The notes beneath the pieces were generated by a model. That model did not search any database. It had not been told where the DNA came from and saw only the letters and a program-made list of their open reading frames with translations. The position numbers and the translations under genes were made by a program. A stretch of DNA of 64,000 nt. Origin: Candidatus Omnitrophota bacterium (lineage in GTDB: Bacteria > Hinthialibacterota > Hinthialibacteria > Hinthialibacterales > Hinthialibacteraceae). Positions 19,464-29,112 of the stretch are shown piece by piece. The DNA lies in assembly GCA_003598175.1 (NCBI GenBank), contig QZKN01000180.1, positions 108,577 through 172,576 of the forward strand, written 5' to 3'. The number at the start of each line of letters is the position of its first letter. Position 1 is the first letter of the stretch.

Positions 19464-20944
19464 ATCCCTCCTAAAATTTGCGCCGCATCATGAAGCAGCC
19501 GACTGAAAGCGGACGGAAGATAAATTCCCAAACAAAGTACGATCACTGCCAGACAGAATGGCGGTACAACCATCAATGCATGTTCTCTGACCGTGTCGTT
19601 ATCGGACTCGATCGATTGCCGTCCAAGAGCGGTGCGAAGAAAAATATCGGCCATACCGATAAAAATCAAAGAAAGCAGCGCCAGATAAACGACGGCAACG
19701 CCGATTTGCTGTTGATCGATTGCCGCTTTCAAAATGGTGAATTCACTCAAAAAGGTCCCGAAAGGAGGAGACCCGACGATAGCAAGAAAACCGGTTATCC
19801 ACAAAATGCCGGATAATGGAAGGATTTTCAGAATGCCGCGGACATCGGATGTCGATTTTGTGTGATACACCGCCAAAATATTTCCCGCTGTGAGAAAGAG
19901 CAATCCTTTCGTAAGGGAATGATTGACGGCATGAAACATCGCGCCGAAAATTCCCTCTCCGCCGAGTCCGATTCCCAACGCCAGAATGCCCATATGCTCG
20001 ATGCTGGAATACGCCAACATGCGTTTGTAATCGCGCTGGCCTAAAATGAAAACAGCGGCGACCGCCATCGAAAACAGGCCGAATCCCAGCAGTAAATCCT
20101 GACTGAAACGTTGAATGCCGGCCGCCACGCACAATTGGTGAGTGCGTAAAATTCCTAAAAATGCGCAGTTCAAAAGTGCGCCGGACAACAGCGCGGATAC
20201 CACCGACGGGGATTCGCTGTGCGCATCCGGCAGCCAGGTATGCATGGGGGCCAATCCCATTTTGGTTCCATACCCGACCAGAATGAAAATAAACGCCGCT
20301 TTTAACCAGATTATCTGAAAACCGTTGTTATGTTGAATTAACTGATCGAGAACCAACGAAACGGATTCTCCCTCAGCCGGAATCGTTGCCGCCACTAAAA
20401 AGAAGTTTCCCAGCAACGCCATGGCAATGCCGACCGAACAAATCATTAGATATTTCCAGGTTGCTTCCAACGAGCGATGGTGGCGGTGAAAATAAATCAA
20501 AGGGGCGCTGGCCAATGTCGTTGCTTCCATTGCCACCCAAAAAAGGCCGAAGTGCCGGCTCAGAATGACAACGGTCATGGTGGACAGAAAAAAAAGCAGG
20601 CAGGCAATAAATCGAGTTTCCGGCGCATTGACAAACAGCGATTGATCCTCGAAATCCGGCCGGCTTCCTTCCGTCTCACGGCGGAGATATCCCACGGCAT
20701 AAAAAGAGGAAATAAGAAACAGCAGACTGGTTATACTCAAAAACAGGAGAGCCACATCATCCAACATCAACCAACCCATTAAAACGCTTGGGGGGGAAAC
20801 AATCCAACACCCCGCGGTGAGCGTCGTGTGGAGCGCCGCAACGATAATCAGCATAAGATGCCTGATTGTGTGGGACCGGATACCAAAAATGGAGATACCG
20901 GTAAATATGGGAACAAGAATCAGTGTAGCGATCATGATAATCAA
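19460..20944 (-). CDS. Hydrogenase-4 component F-like proton-pump subunit (NuoN/MrpD family)
   Basis: GYGTKMGLAPMHTWLPDAHSESPSVVSALLSG; RMLAYSSIEHMGILALGIGLGG. Confidence 0.92.
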   Translation of the reverse strand: MIIMIATLILVPIFTGISIFGIRSHTIRHLMLIIVAALHTTLTAGCWIVSPPSVLMGWLMLDDVALLFLSITSLLFLISSFYAVGYLRRETEGSRPDFEDQSLFVNAPETRFIACLLFFLSTMTVVILSRHFGLFWVAMEATTLASAPLIYFHRHHRSLEATWKYLMICSVGIAMALLGNFFLVAATIPAEGESVSLVLDQLIQHNNGFQIIWLKAAFIFILVGYGTKMGLAPMHTWLPDAHSESPSVVSALLSGALLNCAFLGILRTHQLCVAAGIQRFSQDLLLGFGLFSMAVAAVFILGQRDYKRMLAYSSIEHMGILALGIGLGGEGIFGAMFHAVNHSLTKGLLFLTAGNILAVYHTKSTSDVRGILKILPLSGILWITGFLAIVGSPPFGTFLSEFTILKAAIDQQQIGVAVVYLALLSLIFIGMADIFLRTALGRQSIESDNDTVREHALMVVPPFCLAVIVLCLGIYLPSAFSRLLHDAAQILGGI

Positions 20945-21585
20945 TCTTTCAGTACAGAAAGCCGGTCCGTATCAATGTGATCGAATTCGCGGTTGATATG
21001 AAACATGAGAATACCCATAATGAAAACAGCAACAAAAGCGTCGAGCAACATGCCCATTTCCACTAAAAACGGCGCTTCCGGGGAAATCGCCACGCCGAAT
21101 GCATAAATGCCGTTTTCCATGACGAGATATCCGAGAACCTGCGTCAACGCTTTTTTTCGACTGACAATCAGAAGGAGACCCACCATCATCATAAAAAAGG
21201 AAACAGGGATGACCAACGGCGAAGTAATCATCGAAGGCAGGGGTAAACGAGACCCCAGCCAGAGAGAGAAACCCAACAAACCAATCCCCGCCAGCAGGGA
21301 AATGGAGTATCCGATAAATGGCTCCACCTCGCGTTGCACGTGGGTATCCTGCAAGGTTCGTTCGAGTAAACGCGGAAATACAATCGCTTTCATCACCATT
21401 CCTCCCCCCGCCAATAAAAAGGCGCGGAAGGAGATCAGTTCAATTGTCGTGGTCAGTGGAAGAGTCCCTAACAAGAGTCCCTGCAACGCGCAGATGTGTA
21501 TACATGTCCGGAGACGACTCGTTCCCAACAAAGCGAGGTTGGTCAATATCAAAAGAACCATGATGGCGTCAAAGAAGGATGTCAT
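20941..21585 (-). CDS. Hydrogenase-4 component E-like (HyfE/NuoK-like) membrane subunit
   Basis: Small polytopic ORF; VLGYLVMENGIYAFGVAISPEAPFLVEMGMLLDAFVAVFIMGI. Confidence 0.88.
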   Translation of the reverse strand: MTSFFDAIMVLLILTNLALLGTSRLRTCIHICALQGLLLGTLPLTTTIELISFRAFLLAGGGMVMKAIVFPRLLERTLQDTHVQREVEPFIGYSISLLAGIGLLGFSLWLGSRLPLPSMITSPLVIPVSFFMMMVGLLLIVSRKKALTQVLGYLVMENGIYAFGVAISPEAPFLVEMGMLLDAFVAVFIMGILMFHINREFDHIDTDRLSVLKD

Positions 21586-21589
21586 CGGA

Positions 21590-22498
21590 TTACCTCAAGA
21601 GTAAGAGAAATGCCAGGATTGAGAGTGAACTTGCGGCAACCAACAGTTGAGGAATGCGCAGCAGACGGAGACGGGCCATGCAGGATTCGATCACTCCCAC
21701 ACACACCGCCATGATCACCATTCCCCCATACGCCGCCAGAGCGTCAAGCCAGAGATTCGCGCCATGAATCGGCAGCACAAGCCCCACCAGCAGCGACCCG
21801 AATATCCATAGTTTCAAGGCGGAAGCGTAAAAAATCATGGCCAGGTCAGGGCCGCTGTAATCCAAAACCATGACTTCATGGATCATGGTTAATTCGAGAT
21901 GTGTGTTGGGATCATCCACCGGGATGCGCGCATTCTCGGTTAATAGAACAATCAGGAAAGCAGCGGCGACCAGCAATACAATCGGACCGATACTCATCCA
22001 CGTCTGGAACGATAATGCGCCATACATTTCGGAAAGTGAAAGGCCGCCCGTGGCTCGACTCACTGCTGCCAGACCCACCAGAAAGGCCGGTTCGGTCAAG
22101 GCGGAAAACTGCGCTTCCCGGCTGGCGCCCATTCCTTCGAAACTCGAACCGGCGTCTAACGCGGCGATGATCAAAAAGAAACGAGCCAATCCTAAAACAT
22201 AGGCAAGAATGAAAATATCCCCCTTCGTTGCCAAAACGGCAACGGAGCCGGCGAAAGGAATAAACGCCAGCGCAACCAATACCGCGCTCAGTCCAATAAT
22301 GGGATTCATGCGAAATACCCATGTGGTTGTGCGGCTGTAAACGGCGCCCTTCTTCAGCAGTTTGGCAAGATCATAATACGGCTGCAACAAGGGCGGGCCG
22401 GTTCTCCCCGCGAAAAGGGCTTTGATGCGGTTGATCACGCTCAGCAAGGCCGGCGCGAAAATCAGGGCAACAGGAAGATGAAGATAGGCGGCGTTCAT
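21590..22498 (-). CDS. Hydrogenase-4 component C-like (NuoH/HyfC) membrane subunit
   Basis: LFAGRTGPPLLQPYYDLAKLLKKGAVYS; RIPVDDPNTHLELTMIHEVMVLDYSG; start refined to MNAAYLHLP. Confidence 0.92.
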   Translation of the reverse strand: MNAAYLHLPVALIFAPALLSVINRIKALFAGRTGPPLLQPYYDLAKLLKKGAVYSRTTTWVFRMNPIIGLSAVLVALAFIPFAGSVAVLATKGDIFILAYVLGLARFFLIIAALDAGSSFEGMGASREAQFSALTEPAFLVGLAAVSRATGGLSLSEMYGALSFQTWMSIGPIVLLVAAAFLIVLLTENARIPVDDPNTHLELTMIHEVMVLDYSGPDLAMIFYASALKLWIFGSLLVGLVLPIHGANLWLDALAAYGGMVIMAVCVGVIESCMARLRLLRIPQLLVAASSLSILAFLLLLR

Positions 22499-22500
22499 GA

Positions 22501-24534
22501 TTACCAAAGTTTTAAAATAAGAAGAATGAATAGGATGAGGGCGATATACAAAACATAAAGTTGAATTCGTCCATGCTGCAACCACCGCAGTTTGGAAAGC
22601 CCCCGGTTGATTCCTTCGAACAGGGGACGAAACAGGCCTTCACGAAATCGGTCCGGCGTTTCCGTATGGAACGACGATTTCTGAGGGAACAATCCTTGTG
22701 GAGGAGAATACGTGATTCGAGTTCGTAGGATTAACGCGAAGAGCGACGTGAAGGGTTGTACGAAAGAGGAGGCCGTGTATTGCATGCGGGGCATTGGTTG
22801 CGCATATCCGCAATCCCAGGTGACCGAGGAGCTCACTGTGCGATTGGATAGAATTCTCGACCGGATGAACGCCAGGATTCCGACAATGACGAAAATCGCG
22901 AAACCGGTTACAACCAAGACGTTTAATGTTCCCGAGTAGGCTGCAAAATGCAAGTGAAGTTCCTGTTGCGAAAAACCGGTAATCACACCGATGACCGGGG
23001 AAAGAAATCCCATACCGAAAGGCAACAATAATCCCAATGCCATACAGCTGAATGCCAATACGATCATCGGTATACGCATGGCGATCCCGCATTCGTGCGC
23101 TTCTGCGCCATGTTCACTGCGCGGTTCTCCCAAAAAGATGATCCCGAATGCCTTGCTGAAACATGCGGCGGCCAAACCGCCAATGAGCGCCAGCCCGCAA
23201 ATCCCTCCGAGACAGACAAAGGCAAAATGGGCATGGAGAGAAACGCAGCCCTCTAATGCGCTTACATAAATCAAAAATTCGCTGATAAATCCGTTGAACG
23301 GCGGAATCCCTGAAATGGCAATCGATCCGATTAAAAAGGTCGCCCCGGTCCAAGGCATTCGTTTCATCAGGCCGCCCAATTCATCGATCTGTCCCGTTCC
23401 GGCGGAATGAAGAATCGCTCCGGCGTTCAAAAAGAGCAACCCTTTAAAAATGGCATGGTTCAGGATATGCAGAAGCCCGCCTCCAAATCCCAACACACAC
23501 AATGAAATCGAGTGAATGCTCATCCCCAACATTCCCAAACCCAATCCCAGGCTGATAATTCCTATGTTTTCAATGGTGTGATAGGCCAGCAGCCGTTTTA
23601 AATCATGCTGACTCATTGCGAAAATGACGCCCAGGATTCCTGACGATACGCCGATGACTACCAGAATCACTCCCCACCAGGCCGGCAGCGGTCCCAGGAA
23701 CGTTGCTATCCGGATGATTCCATAAAGACCCGTTTTGACCATGACGCCCGACATCACCGCCGAAACGTGACTGGGCGCGGCGGGATGCGCCTCCGGCAGC
23801 CAAATATGAAAGGGCATAAAACCGGCTTTGGTTCCAAAGCCGATCACTGACATGAGAAACAAGATCCCCGCGATGTGAGAATAATCTTCGCTCGATGCCA
23901 TAAAACGGTCGAATTCCAAACTTCCGGCGTATCGCCCCAAAAGCAGGAACACAACAAAAAGAATTGCGGTTCCCACATGGGTGGCGACGAGATAAGTCCA
24001 ACCCGCTTCGATCACTCCTTCCTTCTCGTCTTCGAATGTGACCAGAAAGAACGACGCCAGAGACATGATTTCCCACACGACGAGAAACAAAACCGCGTTG
24101 CGCGCCGCCACCACCATCACCATGCTGGCAACCAGAAGATTGTAAAAAAACCAAACGCCCCCCAATTTTTTCTTTCTCAAATAAGTTCCGCCGGCATCTT
24201 GTCGGCAAGATACCGGCGTTGCGGCGGCAGCGGATAAATATCCGATGCCATAGAGTGCGGCCAAGGCCGCGAGCAAAAATATCGGGATCAGAAAAAACGC
24301 CGACAGGGCGTCGATTTCCATGGAAAAAGACCCATACGGAACCATCCAGCCGGCGTGAAAACTCGGAAAATCTCCGGTCGCAAGAATCCGAATTACCGTG
24401 ACTAATCCGATCAAACAGGAAACGATACAACCACCGGCGGCAACAAAAGAAGCGGCCTTGGCGGATTTCTGAAGACAAAGCGCCAGGATTCCACTGCCAA
24501 ATAAAAGAAGCAAAAGAAATAATAATGCGTGCAT
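22501..24534 (-). CDS. Hydrogenase-4 component B-like (HyfB/NuoL-like) proton-pump subunit
   Basis: 677 aa; GFGTKAGFMPFHIWLPEAHPAAPSHVSAVMSGVMVKTGLYGIIR; LLAYHTIENIGIISLGLGLGM. Confidence 0.92.
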   Translation of the reverse strand: MHALLFLLLLLFGSGILALCLQKSAKAASFVAAGGCIVSCLIGLVTVIRILATGDFPSFHAGWMVPYGSFSMEIDALSAFFLIPIFLLAALAALYGIGYLSAAAATPVSCRQDAGGTYLRKKKLGGVWFFYNLLVASMVMVVAARNAVLFLVVWEIMSLASFFLVTFEDEKEGVIEAGWTYLVATHVGTAILFVVFLLLGRYAGSLEFDRFMASSEDYSHIAGILFLMSVIGFGTKAGFMPFHIWLPEAHPAAPSHVSAVMSGVMVKTGLYGIIRIATFLGPLPAWWGVILVVIGVSSGILGVIFAMSQHDLKRLLAYHTIENIGIISLGLGLGMLGMSIHSISLCVLGFGGGLLHILNHAIFKGLLFLNAGAILHSAGTGQIDELGGLMKRMPWTGATFLIGSIAISGIPPFNGFISEFLIYVSALEGCVSLHAHFAFVCLGGICGLALIGGLAAACFSKAFGIIFLGEPRSEHGAEAHECGIAMRIPMIVLAFSCMALGLLLPFGMGFLSPVIGVITGFSQQELHLHFAAYSGTLNVLVVTGFAIFVIVGILAFIRSRILSNRTVSSSVTWDCGYAQPMPRMQYTASSFVQPFTSLFALILRTRITYSPPQGLFPQKSSFHTETPDRFREGLFRPLFEGINRGLSKLRWLQHGRIQLYVLYIALILFILLILKLW
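24189..24218. repeat. Near-perfect palindrome inside hyfB-like CDS (CGCCGGCATCTTG-TCGG-CAAGATACCGGCG)
   Basis: 13-bp arms with one mismatch read directly; encodes TPVSCRQDAGGT segment not expected in family. Confidence 0.7.
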
Positions 24535-24537
24535 GAA

Positions 24538-25245
24538 TCAACCAATCTTTTTTCCTGTGGAAGATGCACGGCGGCTTACATCGGAATCCACCTGCCGCGC
24601 CGCTTCGAGAATTTCTTCCGGATGCCCTTCTCGCTTCAGTAAGTATTTGAATTCAGCGTCGCGCAAAGCAAAAGCCAAACGGGATAAAAGTTGCAAGTGG
24701 ATTCTCGTTGTCGGAGTAATCAAGGAAAACAGGATATTAACTGGGATGCCATCCAACGCGCCGAAATCGATCGGATTCTTGAGGAAGAAGAGTGCAATCA
24801 ACGGGCGATTGACATGCAAAACAATCGGACTGCGAACGTGAGGAATCGCCACGCCATCCCCAACAGCGGTCGAAGCCAGCTCCTCGCGAACCAGAATCAT
24901 TTCCAACAAAAAATTCCGGTCGATTTCATCCGGCAGATTCATGTGATGCAACACGGAACGCAAAACCGATTCCTTGTCCGTACCATCCACCTGATAAAAT
25001 ATTCCACCCTGTTCCAATGAATCGGCCAAACCGGCTTCGACGCCGGACTGATTTTCCTGTGCGGGGAACGAATGCGGAGAAACATGAAGACCTTTTTGTA
25101 AGGCCCATTCCATCAATTCGGCCCGATTGAACCGGTATTGCTCGCAAACACGGTGAACCGGGATCTCGCCATTTTGAATCCAACGGTGGATCGTTTTTTC
25201 GGGGAGATTAAAAAGTTTGGTAACATCCTGAATCGAGAGTTGCAC
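24538..25245 (-). CDS. Excisionase/MerR-type HTH fused to PTS EIIA(Ntr) (PtsN-like) domain
   Basis: N-terminal DVTKLFNLPEKTIHRWIQNGEIPVHRVCEQYRFNRAELMEW; EIIA active-site-like GDGVAIPHVRSPIV. Confidence 0.88.
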   Translation of the reverse strand: MQLSIQDVTKLFNLPEKTIHRWIQNGEIPVHRVCEQYRFNRAELMEWALQKGLHVSPHSFPAQENQSGVEAGLADSLEQGGIFYQVDGTDKESVLRSVLHHMNLPDEIDRNFLLEMILVREELASTAVGDGVAIPHVRSPIVLHVNRPLIALFFLKNPIDFGALDGIPVNILFSLITPTTRIHLQLLSRLAFALRDAEFKYLLKREGHPEEILEAARQVDSDVSRRASSTGKKIG

Positions 25246-25622
25246 CGACGTTTCAACTTTTCTGAAAAGAGAATTTCAAATGGGATACGTCTGGGGGTGG
25301 TTGAAGCCCTCAAGCGGCTGATCGGATTAGTGCGTCATTCTTTTGGGAAATGACACAAGTCATTCGTGAAAGCAGCAAAAAAGAAGTGTATTAGGTTTTC
25401 CGGGGGATGCAAATACATTGGCGATCTTTTTTCAGAAATTTTTTCCATAGATGGTTGGGGATTCCTTTCTTCGCTTTCCGCAAAAATTCCGGTTCCGTGT
25501 TGATGCCAAGGCCAAAACCCGTCGGCGCGTTGACCGTTCCTTTTTATAACCACAACCTGAAATTCTACCATTTGGCGATGGCGAGGAGATTGGAACGTGG
25601 GGATATTGATGGAAAGAATAAA

Positions 25623-26537
25623 TTAATAAACGCCTTTGACGCGCATGGGGAGTCCATACAAACCTTTTGTGGCGGTAATAAATAAAGTATTCCGATCTTT
25701 TCCGCCGAAACAAACATTTGCGGTCCACCGTTCGTTCACCTCGATGTGCTCGATTTGGTTTCCGTTTTTGTCGAAGACGGTAACGCCTCTGCCGGTCAGA
25801 TAGACATTTCCTTCGTTATCAATCGTCATCCCGTCCGATCCCATTTCGCAGAAGAGTTTCTTATTGGCGAGCGCGCCGTCTTCCTTCACGTCATATACAT
25901 AGGTTTTTCTCGCGCGAATGTCGGACACGTATAGCGTCTTCCCATCCGGCGTTCCGATGATGCCGTTCGGCGTCATGAGATCGTCGGCGACGCGAGTCAA
26001 GGTTTTGCGATCCGGCGACAGAAAATAAACACACTGGCCGTCCTGCTCGATGGGACCGCGGTTCCAATACTCCCTTTTATAAAACGGATCGGTAAAATAA
26101 ACGCCGCCGTCGGGACGAATCCACAAATCATTCGGTCCGTTCAGCAATTTGCCGTTATACTCTTTGACCAGCACGGTTTCCTTGCCGTCCGCATCGATGG
26201 ACCACAGTTGGTTGTTTAAATCGGCGCAGGCCAGCAAATCGCCATTTTTGTCGAAAAACAATCCGTTCGAACGTCCGCAGGGCTGCAGAAACGTCGTCAG
26301 TTTGCCATCCACACTCCATTTCAGAATACGATCGTTAGGCTGGTCGGTAAAGAAAACGTTGCCTTCCGCATCAACGGCCGGCCCTTCGGTAAATTCGAAA
26401 CCGTCAGCCAGTTTTTCCACGCTTGCGCCATCGGCGATGATCCCCGATTCCGCACCCATTGCAGACAGATTTCCTATTACGAGTAACGCCAACGGTATGC
26501 ATAACAAGGTTCTCATTTTCATTTCTCCTTTACACAA
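25623..26537 (-). CDS. SMP-30/gluconolactonase/LRE family protein, secreted
   Basis: EGPAVDAEGNVFFTDQPNDRILKW, NGPNDLWIRPDGGVYFTDPFY; N-terminal signal peptide. Confidence 0.93.
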   Translation of the reverse strand: MCKGEMKMRTLLCIPLALLVIGNLSAMGAESGIIADGASVEKLADGFEFTEGPAVDAEGNVFFTDQPNDRILKWSVDGKLTTFLQPCGRSNGLFFDKNGDLLACADLNNQLWSIDADGKETVLVKEYNGKLLNGPNDLWIRPDGGVYFTDPFYKREYWNRGPIEQDGQCVYFLSPDRKTLTRVADDLMTPNGIIGTPDGKTLYVSDIRARKTYVYDVKEDGALANKKLFCEMGSDGMTIDNEGNVYLTGRGVTVFDKNGNQIEHIEVNERWTANVCFGGKDRNTLFITATKGLYGLPMRVKGVY

Positions 26538-26636
26538 AATTCAAGGATTCGAAAAATTAGTGGAACGACATATCTCACTTGGTTAGAAACATTGTAAATG
26601 AAGATGATGTGCGCGGCAATGGATGAGAAAAACGGT

Positions 26637-27263
26637 CTACATTTCCGCGCGAGAAGAGAAGGCCAGAGCGAGAGTGACTTCGTCGGCGTATTCGAGGTCG
26701 CTGCCGGAGGGCAGACCGCGAGCGATGCGAGTGACTTTGATGTGGAGCGGTTTGATGACTTCCTGCAGGTACAGGGCGGTGGCGTCGCCTTCCATGGTGG
26801 GATTGGTGGCGAGAATCACTTCCTCGATGGGATCGTTGAGGCGTTGCAGGAGTTTGGTCACCCCGATTTCTTCCGGCCCGACGCCGTCAATGGGAGAAAG
26901 CGCCGCGCCGAGAATATGATAAAGGCCGTTGTAATGACCGGTGCGTTCGATGGCTTGCACGTCTTGCGGCTGTTCGACAACGCACAGAATCTTCGTATTG
27001 CGGCCTTCGCCTTTGCAGACAGGGCAGGGATCGGTTTGCGCGTAGTTGCCGCAGACGGCGCAACGGAGCACATCGTTCGCCAACGAATGCAACGCATGGA
27101 TCAGTTGTTCAATTTCCTTCTTTTCCCGTTTGAGCAAAGCGTAGGTCAACCGTTGCGCCATGCGCGGTCCGATGCCGGGAAGTTTGGCGAGTTGCCGGCT
27201 GACCGCTTCGACGGCGGGGATGGATAACGGACGAAAATCGCGTCCTGCCGGCTGTTGTTTCAT
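26637..27263 (-). CDS. recR: Recombination protein RecR
   Basis: LAKLPGIGPRMAQRLTYALL, Cys4 zinc finger CAVCGNYAQTDPCPVC, Toprim region. Confidence 0.96.
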   Translation of the reverse strand: MKQQPAGRDFRPLSIPAVEAVSRQLAKLPGIGPRMAQRLTYALLKREKKEIEQLIHALHSLANDVLRCAVCGNYAQTDPCPVCKGEGRNTKILCVVEQPQDVQAIERTGHYNGLYHILGAALSPIDGVGPEEIGVTKLLQRLNDPIEEVILATNPTMEGDATALYLQEVIKPLHIKVTRIARGLPSGSDLEYADEVTLALAFSSRAEM

Positions 27264-27592
27264 GATGTGATGCCGGGAATGTTGATGCCGCCGGTCAGGG
27301 CAGTCATGCGTTCCTTGACCAGTTCCTGCACGCGATCCTGCGCTTCGTTGATGGCGATCAGCAGCAGATCTTCGAGCATTTGCACGTCGTCGGGATTGAC
27401 GACCTCCGGCTCGATTTTGATGGCGGTGACTTTCTGTTTTCCGTTCATCGTGATGTTAACCATACCCCCGCCGGACGAAGCGCTGATTTCCTCACGTTCC
27501 AGTTCTTCCTGCACTTCCGCCAGGCGTTGTTGCATTTGTTGCGCCTGCTTGAACATGGAAGCGAGATTGCCGAGATTTCCCAGACCTTTCAT
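27260..27592 (-). CDS. YbaB/EbfC nucleoid-associated protein
   Basis: MKGLGNLGNLASMFKQAQQMQQRLAEVQEEL; GMVNITMNGKQKVTAIKIEPEVV; overlaps recR. Confidence 0.94.
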   Translation of the reverse strand: MKGLGNLGNLASMFKQAQQMQQRLAEVQEELEREEISASSGGGMVNITMNGKQKVTAIKIEPEVVNPDDVQMLEDLLLIAINEAQDRVQELVKERMTALTGGINIPGITS

Positions 27593-27897
27593 ATCGATCT
27601 CCTGAAATTATGGTCGAATTGACGAAATGATTGCTAGTATTGTAACGCAATGTTGTCGGTTTGCCACTGTTGAATGATAGATGCGAAAGTGGAATGTTCA
27701 CACGTGTATTCTCGTGATCGAATTCATTTCTGAAAATCAACATTTTGATTTCCCTCTCTCCCCTATTCCATAACATTGGAATTGATATTCTAATACTGCT
27801 GATTTTTCGAATCAGCAACATTCTTCCGGCTAATTCCAACATTCTTTTTTTCCGTCTGAAAAAGCCGATCAACTCCGCAAAAGAGGAGAACCAACAG

Positions 27898-28293
27898 ATG
27901 TCAACGAACAATGAATCCGAATCGGGCGCGAAAGTCGGGATTTATGTTCTCGGTCCGAAAGATCATGCCCTTCCGCGGGCGCTCAAGCGTAGCGGCTCCA
28001 CTTCCGTGACCGAATTCGGCGGCACGGCGCTTTGCGCTTCGATTGGCGTCGACTTTGCCAAAAGCGCCTGGCCGATCGTGGTAAAGGTCAAGGCAATTGT
28101 AAGTCGCAAAGAATTATCGCAATCCTTGCGAGATCTCGCGGACGCCGTCGATCGGGGCATGTTCATCCAACTCCAACCGGATTGCATTCCCAATCAACAA
28201 CCAATGGCTTCTGGAAAGCAAGGGAGCAATGTAGCTGCTCCATTTGATCCGACGTTGAACTTACAAGACGAAATCGATCCGAAAAATCATTGA
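27898..28293 (+). CDS. Hypothetical protein
   Basis: ATG at 27898 after AAAGAGGAG; 131 aa, no recognised family. Confidence 0.55.
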   Translation: MSTNNESESGAKVGIYVLGPKDHALPRALKRSGSTSVTEFGGTALCASIGVDFAKSAWPIVVKVKAIVSRKELSQSLRDLADAVDRGMFIQLQPDCIPNQQPMASGKQGSNVAAPFDPTLNLQDEIDPKNH

Positions 28294-28410
28294 CTTCATG
28301 CCGGCGCTGTTGAAAGGTGGTTTCTAAATGGAGAAATTGGAGAACGATACACGGACGGTGTAAGGTGGTGCAAGTTTTTTTGATCCGTTATTTCTTCTAT
28401 TCCATTTTAA

Positions 28411-28929
28411 TCAAACCAATCCGCCAAAGAGGAAGAACGCATAAAAACCGAACGCGATGGGAACACCGTACGGCAGCAGAATTTTTTCGGGCGTATCGTC
28501 CGGATTTCCCATTTCCAGGTTGTTGCCGGTCACGAGATTGACGCCGGCGCGCCCGACGGTCCGCAATCGCTTGCTCGCTTGGCCGCTGCGAATAATGAGT
28601 AGGATACCCATCAATCCGCCGATCAAGGCAATCCAAAGAAAAGCATGAAGCGTCGCGGCGGCGCCAACCCACGCGCCGACCGATGCCATCAATTTCACGT
28701 CGCCCGCCCCCATTCCATTCAGCGCGTACGGGATGATCAACGTGGCCAGGCCCACCACGGTTCCGATCAAACTCATGGTTAAGCCGTCAAATCCACCGAC
28801 GATGGTGTGATAGACCATTCCACCAATCCATGCGGCGAATGTAAGCCAGTTCGGCACGCGGTGCTCTTTCCAGTCGATATAAGCGGCAATCGTAAGAATA
28901 ATGGTGGCGCTGATGATCTCAATTTTCAT
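28411..28929 (-). CDS. Prepilin peptidase (A24/CpaA-like)
   Basis: AAYIDWKEHRVPNWLTFAAW; GMGAGDVKLMASVGAWVG. Confidence 0.9.
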   Translation of the reverse strand: MKIEIISATIILTIAAYIDWKEHRVPNWLTFAAWIGGMVYHTIVGGFDGLTMSLIGTVVGLATLIIPYALNGMGAGDVKLMASVGAWVGAAATLHAFLWIALIGGLMGILLIIRSGQASKRLRTVGRAGVNLVTGNNLEMGNPDDTPEKILLPYGVPIAFGFYAFFLFGGLV

Positions 28930-29112
28930 GATTTTCCTTGACTCCTCCGTTATCGTATTAAATGGTAGGAATGAGAGGAGGGAGAGTTTCTGCGGATGGT
29001 TTCCACTTTCCATTTCCTCTTTGGCAGAGAAGGTATTCATCCACCGTAGAAACTCCCCCTCGATTGTTTATCCCTTGCTGCGGTTGAATCTTTTCATTTC
29101 GCGCGCTTGCGC

